NCBI GenBank assembly: GCA_031363055.1
Contig: JANLTP010000140.1
Location: forward strand, 1-64,000
Source of the DNA: JANLTP01 sp031363055
GTDB lineage: Bacteria > Pseudomonadota > Gammaproteobacteria > Burkholderiales > Burkholderiaceae_E
DNA: 64,000 bases
Direction: 5' to 3'
The translations under genes were made by a program, and so were the position numbers. Shown in pieces: positions 32,278-41,800 of the stretch. Under the pieces are notes generated by a model that saw only the letters and a list, made by a program, of their open reading frames with translations, ran no database searches and was not told the origin of the DNA. Numbering within the stretch: the stretch's first letter is position 1; each line of letters begins with the position of its first letter.

Positions 32278-34390
32278 AGCCCGTTTCTGGCGCTTGATGG
32301 GCCGCTTCGGCCTGCGAAGCTCCTTGCTGTTGGTGTTGTTGCCCCTGTTGAGTTTGCCGTGGTTGGGCCTGCGCTTCGTCGAGCGCATGGCCGAGGTTGC
32401 GCGCGATGAACGCATCGAGAATCAGGCGTCGGCCGCGCGCGCATTGGCCTCGGCGCTGCATGAACGCGCCGAGCTGTTTCGCGACGCGCCGCAGAAGGCT
32501 GCGCCACTGCCGGCTGATGCACAGCCCGTGCAGGTCAACCTGCTGTCCAGCGTTGTGGTCGATGGTCGCATCGATGAGTGGGCCGACGTTTCGCGCCTGA
32601 ATGTGCCGGTTCTCGTTTCAGCCGGCGCGCCGGTCGATACCCTGAGGCTTCGAATGGCGCTGGCGCGATCGCAAGAGGCACCTGGCCGGCTATTCCTGCT
32701 GGTTGAGGCCGATGATGAACGCCTGATGCGCCCAGTTGATGAAGGTGCGTCCGGAGCGACTTCAACCAGCGAGTCGCTCGAACAGGCGGGCGATCAGTTG
32801 TTCATTGACACGGGTGCCACTGCAAGCTCCATGAAAAGCATGGCGGTGTTGCTGCGTTCGAGGCCTGGTGGATGGCTGGCCGAAATCCAATTGGCCGAGG
32901 TGCCGGCGTTGTTGCGGGTGCGTGCGATTGATGTCGACTATCAAGGCGGCCGAAAGATTGAGGCGCAAGCGGACACGGGGCTATTGACGCCCGTCATCGG
33001 CGGGCCGTCCAGCGGCGCTTCGCGACGTGACGAACTCTGGGCTGAAACCATCAAGGCACTTGAGCGCAGCTCAGGCCGGGTGACCGTCTTTGATCGTCGC
33101 GGTGCCACGCTGGCCAGCAAAGGCAACGCAGATTTGAAAGAGCCGGCACAAGTCGACTGGACTGCTCGCTTGGCACGTTGGTTATTGAATCTGGCGACCC
33201 GGCTCAAGCCTGGTTCGCTGGAAAACCTACCGAGTGCAGCGCAACTGCGCGACGCCACCAGGGCGGCGCTATCGCCGATGTCGAAGGCGCTTGCCGGTGC
33301 CGCGAATCAGCAAAGTCAGCGGATTGCCGACGTGGCCGGTATGCCGACCTGGTTATTGACGAGCGCTCAGCCGGTCTGGGTTGACGATCAGATCGTTGCC
33401 GCCTTGCTGCTTGAGGAAAGTACCGCTGCCCGATTGCTGTTGGGACAGGAGGCGCTCGAACAACTGGCGTTGCTGGCTGCGCTTGCGATTGCGGCTACCG
33501 TCCTGTCACTGTTGCTGGTCGCGTCCTCGATTGTCGGGCGCATCGTGCGATTGCGGCAGGACGCAGAGGCGGCGATCGATGATCGCGGTCGGGTGGTGAA
33601 AAAAATTCGCCCAGCCCGCATTCCGGATGAGCTCGGAGCACTGCGCAGCAGTTACGCGCAGGTACTTGAGCGTTTGAATGCGCATCAGGATTATCTGGGC
33701 AAGTTGCGCTCGCGGCTCATGCATGAGTTGCGCACCCCGATCATGGTGGTGCGCTCGTCACTTGAAAATCTGGTGGCCGAACAGAATCCGGCGCAGCGAA
33801 ATATTTATATTGAGCGCGTTCAGTCCGGCGCTGCGCGGCTCGAGAGAATGGTCGCCAGCATGGGTGAGGCGAGCAGCCTGGAGACGATGTTGGGCGAGAG
33901 TGAGCTCGAGCGGGTTGATCTGGACTCGCTGGTGCGCACTTGCATCGAAGGATATCGAAGCGTATTCTCCGCCCGGACGTTTGAATATGTGGGACCGGGT
34001 CATGCGGCGTTCGCCCAAGCTGCGCCCGAAGCGATTGTTCAAGCGCTCGATAAACTGGTCTCCAACGCTCATGATTTTGCGCTTGCTGACACGCCGCTGA
34101 TCGTGCTCCTGAGAGCGGGTACGGGTACAGGTCGTACAAGCGCAGGCGCAGGCTCCAAGCCGACCTGGCAACTATCGGTGTCCAATCAGGGTCCGCCGCT
34201 GCCCCCGGGCATGGAGCAGGGTGTGTTCGAACAGATGGTGTCGATTCGCCAGGATCGCGCCGATCAACAAACTCATCTCGGGCTGGGACTTTACCTGGTT
34301 CACTTGATCGCTGAATTCCATGGGGGTCAGGCGTGGGCGAAGAACCTCGAGGGTGGAGTGGAGGTTGGGCTCGATATCGTTGCCACTTGA
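32264..34390 (+). CDS. sensor histidine kinase of the dedicated sortase type
   Basis: A 708-residue membrane kinase. A first transmembrane segment (SSLLLVLLPLLSLPWLGLRF) is followed by a large extracytoplasmic region (about residues 45-390) containing a carbohydrate-binding-like domain opening VVVDGRIDEW, a second membrane span (LALLAALAIAATVLSLLLVA), a HAMP-like linker, the H-box MHELRTPIMVVRSSLENLVA (His about 487), an N-box DKLVSNAHDFA and the G-box LGLGLYLVHLIAEFHGG. The length and the CBM9-like sensor domain match sortase-associated kinases. The start ATG at 32264 overlaps the regulator gene by 14 bases; TTG 32234 is an alternative. Confidence 0.82.
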   Translation: MAARKARFWRLMGRFGLRSSLLLVLLPLLSLPWLGLRFVERMAEVARDERIENQASAARALASALHERAELFRDAPQKAAPLPADAQPVQVNLLSSVVVDGRIDEWADVSRLNVPVLVSAGAPVDTLRLRMALARSQEAPGRLFLLVEADDERLMRPVDEGASGATSTSESLEQAGDQLFIDTGATASSMKSMAVLLRSRPGGWLAEIQLAEVPALLRVRAIDVDYQGGRKIEAQADTGLLTPVIGGPSSGASRRDELWAETIKALERSSGRVTVFDRRGATLASKGNADLKEPAQVDWTARLARWLLNLATRLKPGSLENLPSAAQLRDATRAALSPMSKALAGAANQQSQRIADVAGMPTWLLTSAQPVWVDDQIVAALLLEESTAARLLLGQEALEQLALLAALAIAATVLSLLLVASSIVGRIVRLRQDAEAAIDDRGRVVKKIRPARIPDELGALRSSYAQVLERLNAHQDYLGKLRSRLMHELRTPIMVVRSSLENLVAEQNPAQRNIYIERVQSGAARLERMVASMGEASSLETMLGESELERVDLDSLVRTCIEGYRSVFSARTFEYVGPGHAAFAQAAPEAIVQALDKLVSNAHDFALADTPLIVLLRAGTGTGRTSAGAGSKPTWQLSVSNQGPPLPPGMEQGVFEQMVSIRQDRADQQTHLGLGLYLVHLIAEFHGGQAWAKNLEGGVEVGLDIVAT

Positions 34391-34581
34391 CCCCGCCCAG
34401 TAACCGCTTGGCTGGCGTGGTGTTGCAAAATCGCAAAGCGAATCGGCGTCGCCAGGCGCGTATGATGAAATCCGATGGGTAATTGGTGCAATCGCGATCG
34501 CAGTAGCAATCGCTATTGAATTGATGTGACCACTATCGAACGAACCGCCTTTGAACGAATAGTCTCCTCGAAAAGAAACTT

Positions 34582-35403
34582 ATGATCCTGCGAAAAGCCG
34601 TATTCCCCGTGGCTGGCCTTGGTACCCGCTTTCTGCCCGCCACCAAAACGATTCCAAAAGAAATGTTGCCGATCGTCGATCGCCCGATTATTCAATATGC
34701 GGTTGACGAAGCCATTGAAGCGGGTTGCGATACGCTGATCTTTGTCACCGGGCGCTCAAAGCGTGCGGTTGAAGACTACTTCGATCGCAGCCCGGAACTG
34801 GAGGCGGAACTTGAAGCCAAAGGAAAATTCGAAGCGCTCGCGGCCGTACGCAATATCATTCCGCCGCATGTCAAGGTTCTGTTCGTTCGCCAGCCGAGTC
34901 CGCTAGGTCTTGGACATGCGGTGTTGTGTGCAGCGCCGCTGATCGGCAAGGATGAATACTTCGCAGTGATGTTACCGGACGACCTGATTGACGGTGTGCC
35001 GTATGGCGTGCTCAAGCAGATGGTGACGGTCGCCAAGGAACATGAGTCCTCGGTAGTTGCGGTGGAACAAGTGCCGCGCGAAGACGTCAGCAAGTACGGT
35101 ATTGTCGACCCCGCTTCCGAAGAGGGCCCGTTGATGAAGCTCAAGGGCATTGTTGAGAAGCCTTCGGTCGAGGAAGCGCCATCGACCTCGGCTGTGGTCG
35201 GCCGCTACATTCTTCATGCGAGTGTCTTGACAACGCTCGAAACCCTGCCAGCGGGGAAGGGCGGTGAGATCCAGTTGACCGATGCACTGGTTCAACAAAT
35301 AGAAAAGCCGGGTCTGCTCGGTTACCGCTTTAATGGCAAGCGCTTTGATTGCGGCAGCAAGCGCGGCTTTCTGGTGGCCAATATTCACTTTGGATTGAAC
35401 TGA
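34582..35403 (+). CDS. galU: UTP-glucose-1-phosphate uridylyltransferase
   Basis: A 273-residue GalU that makes UDP-glucose from glucose-1-phosphate and UTP. It shows the nucleotide-binding start KAVFPVAGLGTRFLPATKTI, PKEMLPIVDRPIIQYAVDEA, LGLGHAVLCAAPLIG, and the Asp of VMLPDDLIDG. An ATG follows AAAGAAACTT. It is followed after 2 bases by ugd, together giving UDP-glucose and UDP-glucuronate for polysaccharide or envelope synthesis. Confidence 0.95.
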   Translation: MILRKAVFPVAGLGTRFLPATKTIPKEMLPIVDRPIIQYAVDEAIEAGCDTLIFVTGRSKRAVEDYFDRSPELEAELEAKGKFEALAAVRNIIPPHVKVLFVRQPSPLGLGHAVLCAAPLIGKDEYFAVMLPDDLIDGVPYGVLKQMVTVAKEHESSVVAVEQVPREDVSKYGIVDPASEEGPLMKLKGIVEKPSVEEAPSTSAVVGRYILHASVLTTLETLPAGKGGEIQLTDALVQQIEKPGLLGYRFNGKRFDCGSKRGFLVANIHFGLN

Positions 35404-35405
35404 GT

Positions 35406-36737
35406 GTGAAGCTCAGTGTCATTGGTACCGGCTATGTCGGTTTGGTCACGGGCGCCTGCCTGGCCGATGTAGGCAACGACGTGCTGTGCATTGATATCGA
35501 CGTGACTAAAGTGGCCCGCTTGCAAGTCGGCGAAATTCCGATTTTCGAGCCGGGTTTGCAAGCGATCGTGACCCGCAACATTGCCGCTGGCCGGCTGCGT
35601 TTTTCGACCGACTCGATCGAGGGCGCGCGCTTTGGCAAGGTGCAGGTCATCGCGGTGGGTACACCCCCCGGTGAGGACGGCTCGGCCGACTTGAAATATG
35701 TGTTGCAGGCAGCGCGCACCATGGCGCGCCACATCACCGGCTATACCGTCGTGGTCGACAAGAGTACGGTGCCGGTCGGCACCTCCGAAAAGGTCGAGGC
35801 GGTCATTCGCGAGGAGCTTGCCGCGCGTGGATCGAACCTTCAATTTGCGGTGGTCTCGAATCCGGAATTTCTGAAAGAGGGCGCAGCCGTAGAGGACTTC
35901 ACCAAACCGGACCGAATCATCATCGGCGTCGATGACGCGCAGGCCGAAGCGGTGATGCGCGAGCTGTACGCACCGTTCCAGCGCAATAGCGATCGGACTC
36001 AGGTCATGAGTCGTCGCTCGGCGGAACTCACTAAGTATGCGGCCAATGCGATGCTGGCCACGCGAATTTCATTCATGAACGAATTGGCCAATCTCGCCGA
36101 TCGCCTGGGCGCCGATATCGAGGACGTGCGACGCGGCATTGGTAGCGACCCGCGTATCGGCCTGGGCTTTTTGTACTCCGGCATTGGTTATGGCGGCTCG
36201 TGTTTTCCCAAGGACGTGCAGGCGCTGCAGCGCAGCGGTCGCGAGGTCGGGGTCGATCTGAAAATTCTGGCGGCGGTTGAATCCGTGAACCAGGTGCAGA
36301 AAACCGTGCTGGTTGAAAAGGCGCGCAAACATTTCGGTAGTCTGAGTGGCCGTCGATTCGCGATCTGGGGCCTGGCCTTCAAACCGAATACCGATGACAT
36401 GCGTGAGGCGCCGGCCCTGTCGGTGGTCGAGGCGCTGCTGGCCGAAGGCGCCAGCGTCTGTGCGTTTGATCCGGTCGCGGGCAAGGAAGCTCTGCATCTT
36501 CTGGGTTCGCAGGCCGGCGTCGCGTTTGCAAGCAGCGCGCCCGCCGCGCTCGCAGAGGCTGATGCCTTGATGATTCTGACCGAATGGAAAGAATTCCGCA
36601 GCCCCGATTTCGAAGATATCAAACGGCAACTGAAGCAGCCGGTTATCTTCGATGGTCGCAATATTTTCGATCCTGCACGGATGGCAGAGCGCGGCTTTAC
36701 CTACTTCGGAATCGGCCGCGGATCGAGTCAGGCCTGA
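35406..36737 (+). CDS. ugd: UDP-glucose 6-dehydrogenase
   Basis: A 443-residue NAD-dependent UDP-glucose dehydrogenase. The N-terminal Rossmann motif is KLSVIGTGYVGLVTGACLAD; the catalytic cysteine is in GIGYGGSCFPKDVQAL; NPEFLKEGAAVEDF and WGLAFKPNTDDMREAPAL are family hallmarks. A GTG at 35406 matches the family start. It oxidises UDP-glucose to UDP-glucuronate and forms an operon with galU. Confidence 0.95.
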   Translation: MKLSVIGTGYVGLVTGACLADVGNDVLCIDIDVTKVARLQVGEIPIFEPGLQAIVTRNIAAGRLRFSTDSIEGARFGKVQVIAVGTPPGEDGSADLKYVLQAARTMARHITGYTVVVDKSTVPVGTSEKVEAVIREELAARGSNLQFAVVSNPEFLKEGAAVEDFTKPDRIIIGVDDAQAEAVMRELYAPFQRNSDRTQVMSRRSAELTKYAANAMLATRISFMNELANLADRLGADIEDVRRGIGSDPRIGLGFLYSGIGYGGSCFPKDVQALQRSGREVGVDLKILAAVESVNQVQKTVLVEKARKHFGSLSGRRFAIWGLAFKPNTDDMREAPALSVVEALLAEGASVCAFDPVAGKEALHLLGSQAGVAFASSAPAALAEADALMILTEWKEFRSPDFEDIKRQLKQPVIFDGRNIFDPARMAERGFTYFGIGRGSSQA

Positions 36738-36757
36738 ATTCCCTCGGAGCCTTCCGC

Positions 36758-37415
36758 ATGGCACAACAACACGAAACCGACTACCTGATCGTAGGCGCAG
36801 GCGTAGTCGGGCTGGCGTTCGCCGATACCCGGCTCGATGAAACCGATGCTCATGTGACCTTGGTCGATCGCCACGCCAAGCCGATGAGTGATTACCGTGG
36901 CAACGGGACATTGGTGTCTTTGCTGTCCGGGCAGGAAACCCAGCTCAAGATCCGGCGCAAAACCGTCGATGCGACCTTCATCGGTACTGCGGTGCCGTCG
37001 ACCCATACACCGAAGTACCCAATCGCTGCAGGCGTGCGGGTTATTGCGCCTAATGAGCTACCGCAATGGTGGCAGGGCCGGCATCAGCGCCCGCTGAACT
37101 ACGTGATCGTCGGTGCCGGCAAAACCGCGATCGATGCTGGTGTCTGGCTGTTGAACTCGGGTGCCGCGCCGCAATCGATTCATTGGGTCATACCGCGCGA
37201 TTCCTGCCGGAACACTCTTCATCGATTGCACCGCCTCGGCGGTCGAGAAGCGCAATGACATGCCGATGTTGCAGGGCGAGTTGATCATTCCGCAATCAAC
37301 GCGCGTGCCGCAGCCGACCTTCAGTGCCGCGATGGTGTCCTACGTCGACGCCCATTACGACCATAAAACATCAGCCGTGGCGAACGTTACCGACTCAAAG
37401 CGGCTCAAGTCGTAA
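36758..37415 (+). pseudogene. FAD/NAD(P)-binding oxidoreductase with two internal deletions
   Basis: The gene starts as a normal NAD(P)/FAD-binding monooxygenase-like protein (TDYLIVGAGVVGLAFADTRL, TLVDRHAKP). It jumps directly to a mid-protein region (MSDYRGNGTLVSLLSGQE, VDATFIGTAVPSTHTPKYPI, YVIVGAGKTAIDAGVWLLNS), breaks near 37210 after WVIPRDS, and resumes in another frame with GTLFIDCTASAVEKRNDMPM. Intact relatives carry roughly 70 residues at the first junction and about 100 at the second. The start ATG and its GGAG site are retained. Confidence 0.75.
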
Positions 37416-37509
37416 GGCCCGATCCGAGCAGACTCTACCCGGACTGACCCGGACACAGCCGCTCCCACAGCCCACTGTTGCGGGCCGCTCAAGGCAAGGG
37501 ATCGCGTCT

Positions 37510-37551
37510 GGATCGGACGGCTCGGATCAGACCGCCTGGATCAGACGGCTC
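37510..37551. repeat. three tandem 14-bp units
   Basis: Units 37510-37523, 37524-37537 and 37538-37551 share GGATCNGACNGCNC with one to three differences. They overlap the end of the methyltransferase remnant. Confidence 0.8.
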
Positions 37552-37735
37552 GCAGCCGCATTTGCCCACGCCCGACCACGTTCCAGCAGCGCGCCCACAT
37601 AATCGGTCGATATCACGTCGCACCAGCGGCGCGCCGCCGCCAGCGTAGCGTTACCGGCAGCAACGTCGAGCACGCGCGCTCCAGCTCTTGAAAATTGCGC
37701 TACGCGTCCAAATACGGACAGTGTGTTTCTTCAGC
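37527..37735 (-). pseudogene. remnant of a SAM-dependent methyltransferase gene
   Basis: A minus-strand frame without a start codon reads LSVFGRVAQFSRAGARVLDV, then AAGNATLAAARRWCDVISTD and YVGALLERGRAWANAAASRL, ending at TGA 37527-37529. This is the motif I and post-motif region of a class I methyltransferase (usually VLDVAAGNGNATLAAARR; two residues of the glycine loop appear lost). The rest of the gene is absent, and a stop codon lies immediately upstream. Too short for a standard gene finder. Confidence 0.65.
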
Positions 37736-37737
37736 GT

Positions 37738-38070
37738 TTAGAGAATCGCGAGGATGTCATTCTTCGAGCCCTCATCGATGCCGTTTTTGTTCATCGCTGC
37801 AACGATGTCATCGATCGCCGCCTGGAACTCCTGCTCACTAACGTTCGCGCCCTTATGTGCGCCAAGCATGCCCTTGCCGGTGTAAGTTGGGGGAGTGTCC
37901 AAGCCCTCGGTAAGAAACGCACGCACCAACTGCTTGGCAGGTGCCATATCCTTGATCTGCTCGAATCGGGCTTTGACCTGAGGGTTAGCCAAATGGGCGG
38001 CAATGACGTCGTCCACGAGCCGCGCGATGCCTTCCTCTCCGCCCAGCCGATGGCAAAGTGTCGTAGTCAA
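37738..38070 (-). CDS. group 1 truncated hemoglobin (copy 1)
   Basis: A 110-residue truncated hemoglobin-like protein: LCHRLGGEEGIARLVDDVIA, QLVRAFLTEGLDTPPTYTGK, and the proximal-histidine region GMLGAHKGANVSEQEFQAAI. It starts with TTG at 38070, preceded by AAGGAG. Compared with copy 2 it ends about ten residues earlier (DILAIL then stop), so the last helix is short. Likely roles are O2 or NO binding. It is transcribed after copy 2 with a 140-base gap. Confidence 0.8.
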   Translation of the reverse strand: MTTTLCHRLGGEEGIARLVDDVIAAHLANPQVKARFEQIKDMAPAKQLVRAFLTEGLDTPPTYTGKGMLGAHKGANVSEQEFQAAIDDIVAAMNKNGIDEGSKNDILAIL

Positions 38071-38209
38071 GTGAAACTCCTTTTGATGATTTAAAGTCTG
38101 ATGATGGGAGGCCTATCAGGACTTGGTGCGACATGGTGACTACTCATTGAGGTTCAATGAGTCGGGCGCATTGAAGGCCAATCGAAGCCCGCCGTCGCCG
38201 CGCGATGAT

Positions 38210-38629
38210 TCATACCCGGATGATCTGCTCCTTGAGCGAATAGAGAATGGCGAGCACATCCTTTTTTGAATCCTCGTCAATACGATTTTTGTTCAACGCA
38301 CCAAGAATGTCGTCCAGCACCGCCAGAAACTCTTGTTCGCTGACGTTCATCCCCGTGTGCGCGGCGATCATGCCCTTGCCGGTGTACGTTTGAGGACCGC
38401 CCGAGCCGGTCGTCAGAAACTCGCGTGACAACTGTTTGACATGTGGCATGTCCCTGATTTGCTCGAATCGGGTCCTGACAAGAGGGTTGGCCAAGTGCGC
38501 ATCGATCACATCGTCCACCAGGCGCGCGATGCCCTCAGCCTCGCCCAGCCGTTGATAAAGCGTGGCAGTCATGGGTGACTGCGTTTGATGGGTGCTCGTT
38601 TGAACGGGAGTTTGAAGGGTAGCTTGCAT
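38210..38629 (-). CDS. group 1 truncated hemoglobin (copy 2)
   Basis: A 139-residue paralogue of the neighbouring globin with about 60 percent identity over the shared part: LYQRLGEAEGIARLVDDVID, GPQTYTGKGMIAAHTGMNVS and DVLAILYSLKEQIIRV. A Gln/Thr-rich N-terminal extension of 19 residues precedes the domain; the ATG at 38627-38629 has AAGGAG upstream, while an internal Met at residue 20 would give a minimal globin. It is divergent from the large XRE-AAA-TPR gene. Confidence 0.82.
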   Translation of the reverse strand: MQATLQTPVQTSTHQTQSPMTATLYQRLGEAEGIARLVDDVIDAHLANPLVRTRFEQIRDMPHVKQLSREFLTTGSGGPQTYTGKGMIAAHTGMNVSEQEFLAVLDDILGALNKNRIDEDSKKDVLAILYSLKEQIIRV

Positions 38630-38842
38630 GTGTTTTCTCCTTGAAATGGAATGGAATTGACTGAACCGAGCTTGTGCTGCTGTGCTAACCGGCTGTCATT
38701 TTCTTTTTCCTTTGCAGGGTTGATGGAAATCGCGTGTCAGAGGGTTTTGGGCAATCAGAAGCAAGCAGGGCCATTGCACAACAGCCACATCCATTCAGGG
38801 TCACCCGAACAAGGACAGGATGAGATACAAAAAGGGGGACAA

Positions 38843-41800
38843 ATGCAGATCACGGCGATAAGATGGGCCGATCAGGGTAACCACACAGCGGCAACCATGA
38901 ATGAGCAGGGCAAGACTTTCGGAAGTACCTTTGGGTATTGGCTGCGCCGTAGGCGCCGTGCGCTTGATCTGACGCAGGAAGCGCTTGCCGTCAGGGTAAG
39001 CTGTTCTCAAGCCGCCATCAAGAAAATTGAAGCCGACGAGCGTCGCCCGTCCAAAGGGTTGGCACTGCGCTTGGCGGAGCATCTTGCGCTGCCAGCGAAC
39101 GAGCGTGCGATGTTTCTGGAAGCTGCACGCACACCGCGACTTTTCGGCGGCTTGGGGCTTGCCGCTCTCCCCATCACCGCCGTGAGCGTGGACGCCGCCG
39201 GCGATTCGCCCGCACATCCCGCAACCGCTGTTGCACCCACGGTCGACCCGAAGTCTCCGTTCGTAGGGCGCAGCAGCGAATACGCGCAGTGCCTGCGCCT
39301 GATCGCCGGGCTCACTGCAAGCAGTGGTCATGCAGTGCTCATCGAAGGCGAAGCCGGCATCGGCAAGAGTCGGCTCATGCGCGAAGTCGCAAGCCATGCA
39401 CGTTCGTGTTCGCTGCCGTTGTTGATTACCCATTGCTACGAAATTGAGCGGGCGATTGCCTACCAACCGGCGATTGATCTTGCCACCCAGGCTTGCCTCA
39501 AGGTGCCGCTGGATCGGCTAGGCAGCATCGCGCCGACCTTGCTGGCCGAGATTGCCGCGCTGGTGCCCGCCATGGGCCAGCGAGGGCTTGCCTTGCCGCC
39601 TTTGTCCGCAGATTTGCCCGCGGCTCGTCAGGCGCGGCTTTTTATGGCATTGGTTCAGCTATTCGACGCACTGGCGCAAGACCGGCCGCTGGTTGTGATG
39701 GTTGATGACCTGCAATGGGCCGATGATGCGAGCCTGCAGTTTCTGCATTTTTATGCCAGACAGACTGCCAGCCGGCCGGCGGTGTTCATCGGTGCGTACA
39801 GAGACGATGAACTCGCCAACACCAGAGCCCTGAGCAGCTTGGTCGCGAGCTTGCACCGTGAATCGCACACGCGCCACCTTGCACTAAAGCGCCTGCGGCC
39901 AGCCGACACAATCGCGCTGCTGGATCGGCTCAACGACCCGAAGCTGAATTCACCCGATCTGGCTGCCCGACTTCACCTCGAAACCGACGGCAACCCTTTC
40001 TTCTTGTGGTCAATCATGCACGCCCTTCAGGAAAACGCGATCGAAAGTGAAAGCGAAAGCGAAGGCGAAGGCGCGCCGAGGGAAGGTGCCAGCGACGCGT
40101 CGAACGACAAATCAACGTTGCCACTACCAGACGCGTTACGGGACTCCGTGCGGACTCGCCTGGCTCGTGTTTCCGATGAAGACCGGTCCCTGCTCGAGCT
40201 TGCGGCAGTGCTCGGGCGGCGTTTTGATTTCGAGACGCTGCTGGCGCTTGCCCAGTCATCCGAGGAGCGCTTTCTGCGCAACATGGAGTCGCTGGTAAAG
40301 CGCCGGCTCCTGATCGAAGACCACGAACGCGGATGTTACGATTTCAGCCACGACAAGGTGCGGGAAGTGGTTTACCGCGATATTGGCATGGCCCGGCGCG
40401 TGCTGCTGCACCGTGCCGTGGCAGAGATGCTGGAACAGCATCCGCAAATCAACGCGCATGGGCACGATGCCCGCTTGGCTGAGCACTATGAACGCGGCAA
40501 CGTCTGGTCAAAAGCAGTTCACTACCTGGACTTGGCGGCCAGCCACTCGCAGGCACTGTTTGCGATGCGTGAAGCGCTTCAATGGTTTGACCGCGCCTTG
40601 GCCTTGCTCGAGCACCACCCGCAAGCGGCCACGAAAACGGCACGACTCGCCTTGTTCGAGCGCCGCGGCGCGGCGCGCGCGCAGGCGGGGCAGATCGAGG
40701 GCGCGGTGGCGGACTTTCAGCGCGCGATTGACGCAGCCCGCAGCAACGGCGAACACTCGCATGCACGCGACCTGTTGATTCAGCTTGGCATGGCCCATCG
40801 ACGCGCCGATGCCTACGAGCAGGCCACCGTCTGCCTGGATGAGGCGCTTGAAATTTCGCGCATCACCGGCGACCAGCGGCATACAGCCGACACCTTGTAT
40901 CACCTGGGCACGGTCGCCTGGAGCAATGGCCGAAACGAGCTGGCGATTGCCTATCACCAGGAGGCCGTGGACATTTGCGAGCGCTTGTGCCTGACAGATA
41001 TCGTTGCCGTGCAGGCTTTTCATGGCCGGGGTGAGGCCTGTTTCGCCCACGCCGAACCGGCAGCGGCCATCGATTCCTACGCACGCTCCCTCAATCTTGC
41101 GCGCGGCATCGCCGACAAGAGTTATGAATCGGAAAACATGATGATGATCGGCTGGGCCTGCATTGGCCACATGGGGCTGGCCGACTATCCTCGGGCGCGG
41201 TCACATTTTGACGCTGCGCTCATTATTGCGCGCGCTGCCGACCTGCAATGGCACCTGGGGCCGACATTAATTGGACGCGCCAATGCGCATGCAGCAATGG
41301 GCAATTTTGGTGACGCCTGGGCCGACTTGAAAGAGGCACTGCCTCGCTTGGAGACGCTCGGGTTGGTTCGCTACCAGATCATGGCGAATGACGCTTTGGG
41401 TTGCCTGTTCCTTGACCTGAATCTGGTCGGGCGTGCCTTGAAGAATTTCGAGCGAGGCATCACGCTGGCCCAGGATGCCGGCATCATTTATTGGCTGCCC
41501 AGACTGCAGGCCAATCTGGTGATCGCCCAGTTGCGGCTCGGCATACAAACCGATCAAACCGCATTGCAATCAGCCCGGCAGTACGCGCAGGATCACAGCG
41601 AAGCATGGATGACGCTGCGCTGCCTGGAGGCACTTGCAGAATCGGCGCTGGCAGCTCACGACCCGCAAGCATGCAAGCTGTATGCAGGTCAATTGCTCCT
41701 GCTGGCGTCGCCCGGCGGCATCCGCGAGATAGCTGGACAGGCCCACCGCTTGCGCGGCCTGGCGTCGCTCGCGCTGCGTGACTACGGAGCTGCGCACGAA

